Notes: a model not told the origin generated them from the letters alone. A stretch of DNA of 62,500 bases from Chrysomallon squamiferum (GCA_012295275.1 CM022678.1:18610978-18673477), one strand, 5' to 3'; positions 1 to 20,719 are shown, counted from the stretch's first letter. Program-made: numbers and translations.

Positions 1-54
1 TCACCATCAAAATCTGATGTCATTAAACATACGTTCTAAACTCACGGCGGTTAC

Positions 55-6405
<6,351 letters not shown>

Positions 6406-6429
6406 GTTTCACCTTATTTCATAAACTTG

Positions 6430-7135
6430 CTGAAATACAATGGAAAAAAAAAATTACATGATTTTATTTAAAATGAATAAATAAACGAAAGAACATTTCG
6501 AGTATTTAAATTTAAAATAAATCCAGTCAGTTATATTTAAGCAGGGTATTTTTTTTTTTTTTTTTTTTCCTGCACGGAAACAATACAGAAATATTAAATG
6601 TCACAACAGAGATAAACAGGCAAGTTCACAAACATAGATAAATAGTAGAAAAAAAAAAAGGTCGAAAGATACGTAACAAAAATAGAGTCGAAGAAGCAAA
6701 CAATATATTTCAGTCATACTGAATAGTTATCAGTAATATAATTAAGCTAAAGGAAAAAAATAGAAAAAAAAATATATGTTCGATGTAATTATTTTCGTGA
6801 CTGAATGAGCTAACATTTCCCAAAATGACAAGTAATCAATATTGTAATCTTTATTTTTGTAAAGATTTTTAAATTGTGAGATTGTTGTGGATTCAGAAAA
6901 GAAATATGTTAGTACTTAGACAATTTTTTTTTTTTTTTTTTAATTTACATTAATTTGTATGGAAAAATGAAAATAGATCATTTTAATCAAGAAAATGTTA
7001 GATACTTGCTCTGTTTTACCATAAAGGCTGTCTACGGCGATTTCAGTTTAATAATGTTTCAGTTACCTTCTTTAACACAATTGCATTGCATTAGAAAATG
7101 CTGTAGTCCCATTTTGTTGTTGTGTGTATATACAG
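6430..7135. other. AT-rich putative OATP 5' intron, no gene seen
   Basis: Unique AT-rich sequence with several homopolymer A/T runs (for example 6550-6568 and 6926-6942). It would form the 3' part of an intron between the candidate leader exon and the first coding exon. I see no exon in it. Confidence 0.5.
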
Positions 7136-7137
7136 AG

Positions 7138-7329
<192 letters not shown>

Positions 7330-7582
7330 TTAATATCCGTTATAGACAGACAAAATTATGAAAAAAAAAAAAATCCCTACAACAACATATACACAATAGT
7401 AATAACAAAATACCTACATCAACAATAGCAGCAACAACAACAACAACAACAATAATAATAATAATAAATGCTGCTACTACTATTACTACTACAATGAATA
7501 AATAAATGTTAGCCTTAAAATCTAATGTGACAGATTGTTTTTCGCAAATAAACAATAAAATGTAGCTGACACAGAGAAGAGA

Positions 7583-7906
<324 letters not shown>

Positions 7907-8106
7907 TAAAACAAAATGTCAACGATACAGATCCACCTTCTTTTTGTTGTCTTTCAAATACCACTGAAACTGAGCCTCACTGTGTTTGCGTCACACCTCA
8001 GTGACTTATCTATGAAAAGTGCACTGTGCCTGTAACCCCACTTATCACCAAATTTAAAAAAAAAAAAAAAAAACATTTAACAGATGACAAATTTCAAAAA
8101 GCTTAC

Positions 8107-8240
8107 CTTTAGTCAACCTTCAATTAAACCCCGAACTTCTAAAACTCTGAACATGCGCGCCGCTGTCTTACAACGTCAGCCTGTGTTTTCTCCACTCTGC
8201 TCAGTTTTTATCTCAAACGTTTTCTTTTCGTTCTGGATGA
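8107..8240 (-). other. Candidate non-coding leader exon of the OATP gene
   Basis: On the minus strand a strong donor (TAAAG followed by GTAAGC, plus bases 8106-8101) ends a unique, moderately GC-rich stretch. A matching acceptor (TTGTATTTCAG, ending at plus base 6430) lies 24 nt upstream of the OATP start codon. Joining them would give a 5' UTR exon plus the first coding exon. The right end (about 8240) is a guess because no start site can be read. Inferred from splice signals only. Confidence 0.4.
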
Positions 8241-8588
8241 AAAACTGAGAACACCTTAAGGTCGCTGTCTGCTCAAAGAATGACTGTGCAGTAAAATGTT
8301 AATGGTGTCCAGTTCGAGGTATGTACAGCTGTTTAATTAGAGTAGTCGCATCCAAGACCTTTGGCCTCCGTAGCTGTATAGAATGTCCCGATTTGCTTAC
8401 ATAATACTTTTGTTTTTCAGCGTCTTGTACACAGTTTCATTGTCTAAGGTTTATCACGTTATACGTAATCGTTGTAAATAAACGGGTTTTTATCAAAATT
8501 TGTGTTTGTTTATTTGTTCATTCGTTCATAATCTCTACCTTTCCTCTATCTTTTTTCTCTCTGTCTCTCTTTCATGACCTCCTTCCAG

Positions 8589-8960
<372 letters not shown>

Positions 8961-10437
8961 TCGTAAAAATTCCTGTGGAAGGCTACAGTGTCTGTGTTTT
9001 GTTTCGTTTTTCTTCAGCAACTCGTCTCCCATGTCCCGCTGTGTCACGTGTGAATCGAAGCGTGCTAGATTCAGTTTGTAAGATTAGTCTTCTTTTCTTC
9101 TTCTCTCTGTATCGCCTTACAAAATGTGAGCCTTTTCGCAGTCCTCGGTTTCCATCATACAGCGTATTCAGTCATCCCATCAGTCAGGCACTCGCCTTTC
9201 ATTTTCAACTCACTGATTCATACTGCCTTTTTTTCAAAATTTTCTTTGCTTAATTCTAAATCTAAAATGGAGGCCATTTTTTTTTTTTTTTCATTTTTCT
9301 TCTTTCTCTCATCTTATCTGCTATTCGTTTATTGTCGATATTTGCGACACTCAAGTTGATAATTGTCTTACCAATACAACTGCTACTACTACAGCAAAAA
9401 TAAATATAAACACGTTTTTCTTAGGTTGATTTGTCTGTTTATATCCATGTTTCTGTAGCTATCTGTGATTATTATGTATTATGTATACATTAAAATATAC
9501 ATATATGTGTATATATATATATATATATATGTATACATATACATGTACACACACGTATATATATATATATATACGTGTGTGTGTGTGTGTACATGTATAT
9601 GGAGTTAGACCCGGATTATGTGTGAATGTAAACATGTATTTGTATATGTATGTACGTATGTATATACACACACTATATATGTACATCTGTGTGTCTTTGT
9701 GTGTATGCGTGTGTTCTCTATTTGTAGCTACAGTTAGACCTCGATTAACCGAAAAAAACCCTGCAATATGTTACTGAGATAATCGAGAAACTAAGACATA
9801 CTGAAGATAATAAAAACGTATGTTTAAAGTAAACTATACTGCAATTTCATTTATTCGATACAAATATTGCTTTGCTGTTCATAGTCGGCTATGTTGATAT
9901 TGTCTTTTTGTTCTTTTTTTCTTTTCATTTTCTTTAAACCGTAAAGTGAATAAAGACATCAACGATTTCAAATACTTTTAAAATCTTCTGCGTATCCATT
10001 TTTTTTTTTTTTTTTTTGTCTTTTTTAAAAAGAGACCAACATTCCTTAAGTGACCGACTGAGGGAGAACAAATAAATAAAAAATAATAAAAAAAAAAAAA
10101 AAACAGACAGATATATAGATAGATAAATAAATAAAAAATTAGAAATACAAAAATAAAATTAAACAAAAAACAAACCGTACAATAAGAAGATTTTATACAT
10201 TTATTAAAATCATATGTTATTAAATTGTATACACAACATGTGCTGTTTATAATATAACACAGGACTGAAAGACAAATAAAACTAGTATAAAATTAGTCAC
10301 AACAGGATTTGGAACTACGTAATAAAACTAGTATAAAATTATTAACAAAACACGGATCCTGGAATAAGTATAATATAGTTAATATTCACAAAACACATAT
10401 TTCGAACCAGGTCAGAATAAATTGATGCTAGGAAATA
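8961..10437. other. Intergenic, no gene seen
   Basis: Unique sequence with pyrimidine-rich stretches (9080-9310), a TA/TG/TACA microsatellite block at 9480-9700, and poly-T/poly-A runs at 9999-10018 and 10090-10103. I see no conserved reading frame or RNA gene on either strand. It separates the OATP promoter side from the 3' end of the esterase array. Confidence 0.6.
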
Positions 10438-10462
10438 TCAGCCGACAACTTTGTATGTGACA

Positions 10463-12850
10463 TCAACGCAGACGGCAGAGTTGGAGAAAGACGTTAATAA
10501 GAAATAAACTGTAAAATGTGACGTCGTGTCTGAGAGCGCTGACGTGGTTAGCAGGACACGGCTCAGAATTAGCTCGTGCAGCACCTGAATAAATAGATAG
10601 ATAAGTGAATGAATGAATGAATGAATAAAAATATATATACACATATATAAATACGGAGATACACATTTATAAATATATACATATATACGTGAATAAGTAA
10701 GAAAAATACTGTTAATATATATATATAAACACACACACATACACACACTAACAGACAGCTAATAATAATAAATAAATTACATATATATATATATATATAT
10801 ATATCTATATATGTGAGGGAGTGTGTTTGTGTTTCCGTATGTGTGAGTGTATGTATATGTGTCTGTGCTATTGTGTGAGTCTGTGTGTGTCTGTTTGTGT
10901 GTATCTGTCTGTGTGAGTGTGTGTGTGTGTGTCTGTTTGTGTGAGAGAGAGCGGGAGTTTGTCAGTTACCTAGACATTTAGTTAAAAGCGGTACAGTAGT
11001 TTGCCAGAACAAACACTGTCTGTATCGAAGTCCCTGTTGTGTTGAACTGTTCAGGTCAAGATCTAGATATTTGGTTTCTTCACTCGTGAACAGAGGCCAG
11101 TTAGTCGAGTTGGCAGCGTTATTGGGATCTCTGAAACATAATATATTATTAGTTAACTTGTTGTCTGTATGAAGCATATAAAAACGCACACAAATAAAAA
11201 CTAACACATACTTGTAATTACATAGAAAAGTAAATACATATATATTTGTGTGTGTGTGTCTGTGTGTCTGAGTGAGTGTTTTTAATAAAATCTAAGCCTA
11301 ACAAGCAAATGATTAAAAATATTCCTGTAATCTCATCAAAACAACTTGTGCCTTAGAAACATTCAATATAAAAACAAACAAAGCCATACTCACCCAGTTT
11401 TAGCAAAACTCGTCCAGTATTTTTGTACTTGTGTACTAACAGTTTTATCCTCTGTAGTAAACTTAAGTGTGTCGCTTCGAGTGTGTCCAAAAACTAACTC
11501 CAAGTCACAACTGTGAGTGACTCCCATGTATTCAGGATAAGGACAGACGGATGGTCTGTACTGAAGTGAGTACATGAAAACCTTGTTACCCAACTTTGAA
11601 TAGGAAGTTGCGAATTCTGAAGCTGGACAAATGAACCAGAAATCCCCAAACAGTTTGTCTGACAGATCGAAATAAACCTGTCTTTGAGAAGGTACGATGG
11701 ACATTTCATACTCGTTTATGATAGCAGGAACAAGAGTCAAGTCTTTCTGCATAGTTGCTGTTGCGTTGACTGCAAAAAGAAATCCTTCTCGAAATGTATT
11801 TCTGTTGTCTGACTGTAAAAATACAGGACGTATGAATAAAGAACCTTCATTTTTGTTCACTCCAATAATAATGCTGGTGTTTTTAACGTCTCCAGCCTTA
11901 AGCATTTTTCCTGGATCTGATTTGAGAAAATATTGGTCGACAACAGGAGCCCATGGAGTTAGGTTAGTCAGAGATAGTGTTTGTTGTTTTTGAATTATTC
12001 TTTCGGTATCGATATTTTGCAAACACCGAATCATGTCGACTTCTTTTTCTGAGGGACAACCCAGATCTTTCGCTATCTTCAGAGAAGTTGATTTTAAAGT
12101 AGACTGATCTACAGTAGCCCACACTGCCTCTGAGGTCCCGCTCTGAATAATGGCGTACTGAAAGAGGTCACGGGAAAGGTGAGAAAACAGATGATGATTG
12201 ACAGAAGCTGCGCCTGCGCTCTCACCAAAAAGTGAAATCTTTGCAGGATTTCCTCCGAAACGTTCTATATTTTCATGAATCCACTTCAGTCCCAGAACCT
12301 GGTCCAGCATGCCCTGATTCCCGGGCGCTGCGTCACTTCCTGTGTAGAAGAATCCTAAAGCTCCGAGTCGATAGTTCATTGATGCCACTATGACGTCATT
12401 TTCAGCCGCTAACAAGTCTCCTTCGTACACGCCTATATTGATGGAACCTGTAACGAAAGCGCCTCCGTATATCCACACAAGTGTTGATAGGTTACCGGCC
12501 TGTTCAGCTGGAGTCCAGATGTTCAGGTACAAACAGTCTTCGCTGATTGTGTCCTTTAAACCCGGTGTGAGAGACAAATCTTGCATGCAGGAATTTTTCG
12601 GAGTTGTAGCATTCTTGACTTCCTCGCCCCAGGCCACTGCAGGCTCTGGTCGCTTGAAACGAAGATCACCTAGCGGTGGTTTGGCGAAGGGAATTCCATA
12701 GAACGTGTTGATGGTTTTACCTAGAACTGTCTGCTGTATCCCTTCAACTTGACCGAGTGTTGTGTTCACTACTGGTTTTGTTGCTGATATTTCTGCGACG
12801 AAGGAAAGGAAGAGTAATCCTCTCACAAACATCTTGATTATCAAGGCCAT
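10463..12850 (-). CDS. Carboxylesterase unit 1 (type-B, secreted), intact, 579 aa
   Basis: Alpha/beta-hydrolase of the carboxylesterase/cholinesterase family, predicted to hydrolyse ester bonds outside the cell or in the secretory route. Exons on the minus strand are 12850-11394, 11130-10970 and 10584-10463; phases 2 and 1 fit. Residues 1-23 form a signal peptide (RGLLFLSFVAEISA). The type-B motif EDCLYLNIWTP is at 104-114 and the oxyanion loop WIYGGAF at 126-132. The nucleophile elbow GESAG holds Ser211, Glu335 lies in VNKNEGS, and His446 in GVTHSCDLELVFG, so the triad is complete. Several N-glycosylation sequons are present. Exon 2 holds the C-terminal WPLFTSEETKYLDLDL segment and exon 3 a short hydrophobic tail ending in CRLR. 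If the last intron is retained, the frame stops two codons later. Most like annotated invertebrate 'cholinesterase-like' or 'acyl-CoA hydrolase-like' proteins; substrate unknown. Confidence 0.9.
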
Positions 12851-12909
12851 ATTTTAATCTGAGAAGAAATGAAATAAAATGAAATATTAGAATGGAAGAC
12901 AGGGAAGTT

Positions 12910-13043
<134 letters not shown>

Positions 13044-13079
13044 ATTGGTATAGTAAATAAAATAGTGTGAGAGATACGT

Positions 13080-13450
13080 CTTGATAAATATGTAATTTAA
13101 TTTGTAACTACATAGATATAACAAATAAATGTTAATATTTTTATTATCTTAATTCTAACGTTCAGTGTTTTTATTCCTGTGTTTGTATACTGTAACCTAT
13201 TACACAACTGATTCTCTTTTATAACTGTATTCTTGTCTGTCTTGTATTTTTAATCAATCTGACCTTGGCAAATAAATAAACTGAACAGAAATTGAATTGT
13301 AGAAATAGTAGTAGTAGTAGTAATAGCTGCTGTACATATTATTCTCTGTGTTGTTTTTTTCAACTGCAACCATCGTCAACCAGGTAAACCGGCAACTGTG
13401 AGTAACGTGACTTCGACAGATCCTCGCTATTGGTTTTGGATATTTTAGTT
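13080..13450. repeat. Block shared only by units 1 and 5 (copy 1)
   Basis: From CTTGATAAATATGTAATTTA to GACAGATCCTCGCT this stretch is closely matched at 32702-33065 and absent from the other five spacers. It includes a (TAG)5 tract and a pair of AATAAATAAA sites. It may be an inserted element or a block inherited from the duplication that links units 1 and 5. No reading frame is evident. Confidence 0.6.
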
Positions 13451-13817
13451 TACAATTCAGCTTGTCCCGCTAAGTTCTGACACATTTTTAAATTTAGAAT
13501 TTATACAAGTTGTCGATATTAAACGGGCTATAACCATTCAGACAGTGTTGATGAATATTCCAATATTTGAATTATTTGTTAAACACTAATCAAACAGAAA
13601 AACCCCAACAAATAAACAAAAAACAAACAAAAAAAAAACATTCAAACGGATAGCAAATATCAAATAACACCAAGTTTCGTACCTGACAGCTTCACCAGAC
13701 AGAGTTAATTTTTCTGTCAAAGTTTGACTGATTCTGATGTGCACACTTAAAGATTATTCCAACCACTCTCCTAGAACAAATTTAAAATGTCGATATACTA
13801 AAATTTTCAGCACTTAC

Positions 13818-13907
13818 TTGTCAAATGAAATAATTTCTGTCAACAAGCAAAGACAAAAATTAAGAAGCCACGCATTCACCGACGGACAATCTCTCTGTTG
13901 TGGTATA
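13818..13907 (-). promoter_or_regulatory. Unit 1 leader exon and TATA-like element
   Basis: On the minus strand TTCTATACCACAACAGAGAG (TATA at 13907-13904) is followed 86 nt later by a donor, GACAA/GTAAGTG (exon end 13818). The TATA-to-donor spacing is 85-87 nt in five of the six units that keep this module. That fits a start site about 30 nt past TATA and a 50-60 nt non-coding first exon spliced to the exon carrying the ATG. Confidence 0.5.
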
Positions 13908-13912
13908 GAAAT

Positions 13913-15418
13913 GTTCGTGTAACCCGTGTACTTCTCACAGTGACGCAGCGAAAAGTCATTAAAAAGATGCAGAAAAGAGCAAGAAAAAAAAAGGACACAC
14001 AAAAAAAAGAATCAAAAACAGTACTGACGCAAATACTCTGGAGTCAAATGAACATATAGATATCTGAAACCCGATGAATAAGCATATTAAGTGAATACTT
14101 TAATGACAAAATAGAATAATGCTTCTCTATATCATAGCAAAGACCGATATCGTGTGTTTTGTGTATTGTAGATATAAATATATAAACATACACACGCTCA
14201 TACATCTTTACATGCATAAAGACAGAGAGACAGCCACATAGACAGCTAGACAAATACACAGACAGATACAAATAATACATAGGGACACACAAACCCACAC
14301 ACATACAGATTCGTAGAAAAATAAAATATAGACGTACACACAGGTTATGAGGATGGGTGAACAAGACAACACAATGTTCAGTATCATTTTACAACTCTGT
14401 AGGTATAATATATCTGTTTCATAAATGAGATATTTATCTTTATGTCTGCTGTTTTGTTTGGTGGGAATTCCATATGTCTTAAGTAATAGCTTATTTTGTT
14501 ATTTTTTATTTAGTCATACTTCTTTCAGTCTGTCATTACAAATATAGGTAGTGTGTGTGAGTGTGTGTATTTTATATTTAGTGTTATTTTTTTGTGTCTC
14601 TCTGTATGGGTCCGTATTTGTGTCTATGTGTATACGTATCTTGGTTTTTAGTGTTCTGTTTTTTTTGTCTTGAGTTATCGTGTACATTTGTATATATGTT
14701 TTGTATTATATATGTTATATGAATATCCACATCTATTCATGACAATAAAATTAAATGTAATTTGCATCTATTTATTTTAGAAATAAGATAAGACACAGAT
14801 ATATATATATATATACATTACACACATATATAGTTAAACAGATACAGAGAGAATGAATAGATATAGATATATCAAAAGAAAAAGAAAACATCTCTTGATT
14901 CTACAGTCTCGTCTCAAACTAAAAATCAGGAGAGATAATTTTATTTTCTACTCCATCATAAAATATCGTGAGTGAATTATGGATTTATTATCTGTCCTTT
15001 GTTTCCTTTTCATCACTTCATCATGTAACACTTCCAGCAATGTCGGACACATTTGAAATCCATTTTGTAAGTTTAGTTTTATTAATAATAATATTTAACA
15101 ATCACAAGCGACGTATTCAGTTAAATATGACAAATTTAATACTTAGAAAACGAACTTTCGTTTAAAGAATATCGATATATAAACATATTTTAACTAAATA
15201 TAACGTGTATAATGTACCTAATTTTGTAAAGACATTTTCAACGACGTATTAAATAGTTTAATAAGATTAAACAGATACTGAACTAAGTATAATATATTTA
15301 ATATTAAAAAAACACATCTTCGTTTAATTATCTGATATTAATGTTTTGATACAGATTTCGAAGCAGGTAAGAATAAATTGATGCAAGGAAATATCAGCCG
15401 ACAACTTTGTATGTGACA
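13913..15418. other. Spacer between unit 1 promoter and unit 2 3' end
   Basis: A conserved inter-unit spacer: motifs such as AGACCGATATCGTGTGTTTT, CAGTATCATTTTACAACTCT and GACAATAAAATTAAATG recur in the same order in the other spacers. The part nearest 15418 should be unit 2 3' UTR. No further gene is seen. Confidence 0.6.
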
Positions 15419-15729
15419 TCAACGCAGACGGCAGAGTTGCAGAAAGACGTTAATTAGAAATAAACTGTAAAATGTGACGTCGTGTCTGAGAGAGCTGACG
15501 TGGTTAGCAGGACACGGCTCACAATTAGCTCCTGCAGCACCTGAATAAATAGACAGATAAGTGAATGAATGAATGAATAAAAAATACACACACATATATA
15601 TAATAAACAGAAATACACATTCATAAATGTCTACACATATACGTGAATAAGTAAGTAAAATACAGTCAATATATATACATACACAGACACATATAAACAC
15701 ACTAATACACAGTTAATAATGATTAATAA

Positions 15730-15760
<31 letters not shown>

Positions 15761-17906
15761 CATATATCCGTGAGGGATGTGTATATGTGTGTGCATATGT
15801 GTGTATCTCTGTGTTTGTCTTTGTGAATATGTGTGTGTATGTGTGTATGTGTGCTATTGTGTGAGTGTGTGTATGTGTGGGTGTGTGCGTGTGTGTGTGT
15901 TTGTGTGAGAGAGAGCGTGAATATGTCAGTTACCTCGTAATTTAGTTAAAAGCGGTACAGTAGTGTTCCAAAACAAACACTGTCTGTATCGAAGTCCCTG
16001 TTGTGTTGAACTGTTCAGGTCAAGATCTAGATATTTGGTTTCTTCACCCGTAAACAGAGGCCAGTTAGTCGAGTTGGCAGCGTTATTGGGATCCCTGAAA
16101 CATAATATATTATTAGTTAATAATTTTTCTGTGTATGAAGCATATAAAAACGCACGCAAATACAAACTAACACATACTTGTAGTTACATAAAAAAATACA
16201 TACATATATATGTGTGTGTGTGTATGTGTATGAATGTTAGTGTTGTATGTGTGTGTGTGTTTGTGCATATATCGTTTGTCTGCGTATTTCTGCGTGTGTC
16301 ACTTCGTGTTTATTTGTGTGCGTGTATCTGTTTTTAATGAAATCTAAGCCTAACAAGCAAATAATCAAACATATTCCTGTAATCCCATCAAAAAAACTTG
16401 TGTCTTACAAACATCAGTTATAAAAATAAGAAAAGCGACACTCACCCAGTTTTAGCAAAAGTAGTCCAGTATTTTTGTACTTGTGTACTAACAGCTTTGT
16501 CCTCCACAGTAAAGTTCAGTGAGCCATTTCGCATGTGTCCAAAAATTAACTCCAAGTCACAACTGTGTGTGACTCCCATGTATTCATAAAAAGGACAGAC
16601 GGATGGTCTGTACTGAAGTGAGTACATGAAAACCTTGTTACCCAACTTTGAATAGGAAGTGGCGAATTCTGAAGCTGGACAAATGAAACCAAAATCCGCA
16701 AACAGTTTGTCTGACAGATCGAAATAAACCTGTCTTTGAGAAGGTACGATGGACAATTCATACTCGTTTATGATAGCAGGAACAAGGTTCAAGTCTTTCT
16801 GCATTGTTGCTGTCGCGTTGACAGCTAAAAGAAATCCTTTTCGAAATGTGGCTCTGCTGTCTGGTGTTGGAAATAAACGCCACAGGAAGAAAGAACCTTC
16901 ATTTTTGTTCACTCCAATAATAATGCTGGTGTTTTTAACGTCTCCAGACTCAAGCATTTTTCTTGGATCTGATGGGAGGAAATATCGGTCGACAACAGGA
17001 GCCCACGGAATTAGGTTTCCTAAAGTCAATGTCGATTGTTGTTTTTCAATTATACTTTGGGTACTGATGTTTGTCATACACCGAATCATGTCGACTTCTT
17101 TTTCTAAAGGACAACCCAGATCTTTCGCTAACTTCAGAGAAGTTGACTTTAGAGTAGACTGATCTACAGTAGCCCACAGTGCCTCTGAGGTCCCGCTCTG
17201 AATAATGGCGTACTGAAAGAGGTCACGTGACAGGTGAGAAAACAGATGATGATTGACAGAAGCTGCGCCTGCGCTCTCACCAAAAAGTGAAATCTTTGCA
17301 GGATTTCCTCCGAAACGTTCTATGTTTTCATGAATCCACTTCAGTCCCAGAACCTGGTCCAGCATGCCCTGATTCCCGGGCGCTGCGTCACTTCCTGTGT
17401 AGAAGAATCCTAAAGCTCCGAGTCGATAGTTCATTGATGCCACGATGACGTCATTTTCAGCCGCTAACAAGTCTCCTTGGTACACTCCTTCACTGATAGA
17501 ACCTTTAACGAAAGCGCCTCCGTATATCCACACAAGTGTTGATAAGTTACCCGCCTGGTTAGCTGGAGTCCAGATGTTCAGGTACAAACAGTCTTCGCTG
17601 ATTGCGTCCTTTAAACTCGGTCTCAGAGACAAATCTTGCATGCAGGAATTTTTCGGAGTTGTAGCATTCAGGACTTCCTCGCCCCAGGCCACTGCAGGCT
17701 CTGGTCGCTTGAAACGAAGATCACCTAGCGGTGGTTTGGCGAAGGGAATTCCATAGAACGTGTTGATGGTTTTATCCAGAACTGTCTGCTGTATCCCTTC
17801 AACTTTGACCGAGTGTTGTGTTCACTACTGGTTTTGTTGCTGATATTTCTGCGACGAAGGAAAGGAAGAGTATTCCTCTCACACATAACTTGATTATCAG
17901 TGCCAT
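15419..17906 (-). pseudogene. Carboxylesterase unit 2, single-base frameshift near the N-terminus
   Basis: Exons on the minus strand are 17906-16446, 16094-15934 and 15540-15419. The signal peptide and first 34 codons match unit 1. An extra T at plus 17804-17806 (AACTTTGACC against AACTTGACC in unit 1) then shifts the frame and gives a stop two codons later. Downstream of the shift the whole catalytic region is open from 17692 with GESAG, VNKNEGS and GVTHSCDLELIFG, and the two 3' exons are intact. It carries the variant block LFPTPDSRATFRKGFL also seen in unit 7. Either a very young pseudogene or a single-base sequence error; all else looks functional. Confidence 0.75.
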
Positions 17907-17963
17907 ATTTTAATCTGAAAAGAAGTCAATAAAATAAAATGGGAGAATGGGAGAGGTAGACTT

Positions 17964-18094
<131 letters not shown>

Positions 18095-19012
18095 TTGTAA
18101 CTGAGATATTCTGTGATTGAAGTCAGAGAGACAGACAGGTAAATCTGTATATACAGGAAACTGAGAAAGAAATAGAGACAGTGAAAGAGAGAAACAAAAA
18201 CAGACACATAGACAAAGATTTTTTATTGAGAAAATAATCCAAAATCAATTGAAATGAAAGAAAGTCAAAGATTTAGTTTATAAAGAATGATCTACTTTGG
18301 TTAATGCCGATACTAATAAAATGATTACAAAATTCCAAAAACTTATATAAATTTTAAATTCTCAATATAAAAATGAAAAATAAATGTTTACTATACGTTT
18401 AATTCTATACTAATTTGTCTAGAAGAGGGTTGGACATCCTTTGGAAAGTTAACCCCAAACTCACCTTAAGTCACTGAACTCTACGTCCATGTTTTTCTCC
18501 CACAACCACGTCCCAACTAACTTCAATCACTTTCATTTGAAGCAATATGGACATGAATTAGAGAAAGAAGCTTCTCTAATGGTTTATTATTATTTATTTT
18601 TTCATCATTCTAGCTTATTAGTTCTCTTCGAGTTTCTTAAGAGTTTTTGAATAAAGAAACGCCATTTTCAGTTATATGAAAGTTCATATATATATTTATT
18701 ATATGTTACAGAATTGTTATTTATGCTCATATCAAATATAATGTATTCAACTAGTATTGATGTATATGACGAATAGAATGACTTGTTAAACACTAATCAA
18801 ACTCAGAAAAAAAAGAAAAAAAACAACATTCCAACACATAAGAAATATCAGATACAAACAAGTTTCGTACCAGAGAGCTTCACTTGATACCGGAGTGAGA
18901 TAATTTTTCTGTCAAAGTTTGACTGAATCTGATGTGCACACTTAAAAATTATTCCAACCACTGTCCTAGAACAAATTTAAAGTGTCCACATACTAAACTT
19001 TTCAGCACTTAC

Positions 19013-19106
19013 CTGTCACAAGAAATAACTTCTATCAAGAAGCAAAGACAAAAGTTAAGAACCGACGTATACAGCTACGGATATTTTCTTTGTTGTGGTA
19101 TTAAAA
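19013..19106 (-). promoter_or_regulatory. Unit 2 leader exon and TATA-like element
   Basis: A TTTTAATA element (19106-19099, minus strand) is followed about 87 nt later by a strong donor, GTGACAG/GTAAGTG (exon end 19013). This donor is closer to consensus than that of unit 1. Confidence 0.5.
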
Positions 19107-20719
19107 TGTTCGTGTAACCCGTATACTTCTCATAGTGACGCAGCAAAAAGTCATTAAAAAGAAGAAAAAAGCAGAAGAAAAAAACAACACAGATGTAAAA
19201 AACACTTCTGACCTAAATACTCTAGAGTCAAATGAACAGATTGATATCTGTCCCCGGATGAATAAGCCTATTACGTGAATAGTTTAGTGACAAAAATATA
19301 TTAATGCTTCTCTATATCATAGCAGAGACCGATATCGTGTGTTTTGTGTATTGCAGATATAAATGTATAAACATACACAGGCTCATACATATATACATGC
19401 ATAAAGACAGAGGATCAGGCGTATACACAGATAGACAGAAAGATAGCTACACATACAAAAACATACACAGACAAACCCACGCACATACAAATTCGTAGAT
19501 AAATAATATATAGACGTATACGCAGGTTACGAGGATGGCTGAACAAGACAACACAATGCTCAGTATCATTTTACAACTCTGTAGGTATAACATGACGGTT
19601 TCATAAATGAGATATTTATCTTTATGTCTCCTGTCCTGGTTTCTTTTGAGCAAATTCCAGACGTCTTAAGTAATAGCTTATTTTGTTATTCTTTATTTAG
19701 TCATACTACTTTCACTCTGTCATTACAAATATAGGCGGGTGTGAGTGAGTATTTGTGTATGTATCTATGTTTATTTGTCTATGTGTGTCTCTGTACGGGT
19801 GCGTATTTGTCTCTATGTGTATAAGTGTATCTTCGTTTCTGTGTTAGTGTCTGTTTTTTCTGTCTTAACGTGTATCGGTACATTTGTGTGTATGTCCACT
19901 TTCCTGTCTGGTATATCTATGTTAATGAATATCCACATCTATTCATGACAATAAAATTAAATGTAATATGCATCTATTTATTTTTAGAAAAACGCAGAAA
20001 CAGATATATATAAATATATATGTATATATATATGCATACATAGTTAGACAGACAGAGAGGGAGACATGAATAGATATATAGATATATCAAAGAGAAACAA
20101 GAAACATCTCTTATCCTACAGTCTCGTCTCAAACTAAAAATCAGGTTAGATCATTTGTTTTTCTTCTCCATCATAAAATATCGTGTGTGAATTATGGATT
20201 TATTATCTGTTATGTGTTTTTCTTTCATAACTTCCTCATGTAATATTTTCTAGAATGTCGCACACATTTGAGATCCATTTTCTAAGTTTAGTTTTGTGAA
20301 TAATAATACTAAACATTCACAAGCGACGTATTCAGTTAAATATAACATGTTTAATACTTAGAAAACGAACTTTCAGTAAAGCATATCGATATATAAACAT
20401 ATTTTAACTAAAGATAACGTGTATACTGTACTAAATTTTGCTAAAAATGTTTCCAACGACGTATTAAATGTTTTAAGAAGATTAAACAGATACTGAACTT
20501 AGTATAATATATTTAATATTCAAAAAACACATCTTCATCTAATTATCTCATATTTAATGTTTTTAAATATATTTCAGACCAGGTCAGAATAAACTGATGC
20601 AAGGAAATATCAGCCGACAACATTGTCTGTGACATCAACGCAGACGGCAGAGTTGGAGAAAGACATTAATAGGAAATAAACTGTAAAATGTGGCGTCGTG
20701 TCTGAGAGCGCTGACGTGG
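19107..20719. other. Spacer between units 2 and 3
   Basis: The same spacer plan as 13913-15418: TA/TG microsatellites, the CAGTATCATTTTACAACTCT block and GACAATAAAATTAAATG near 19950. No additional gene. Confidence 0.55.

Noticed and set aside
9459-9777. Tyr/Ile and Cys/Val frames in TA/TG repeats (also at 14044, 25405, 33617, 44180 and 53552)
   Set aside because: Microsatellite translations in spacers.
11697-12701. Plus-strand frames opposite the esterase exons (repeated in every unit)
   Set aside because: Their recurrence follows from homology of the esterase units; they have no start or splice logic and no family resemblance.
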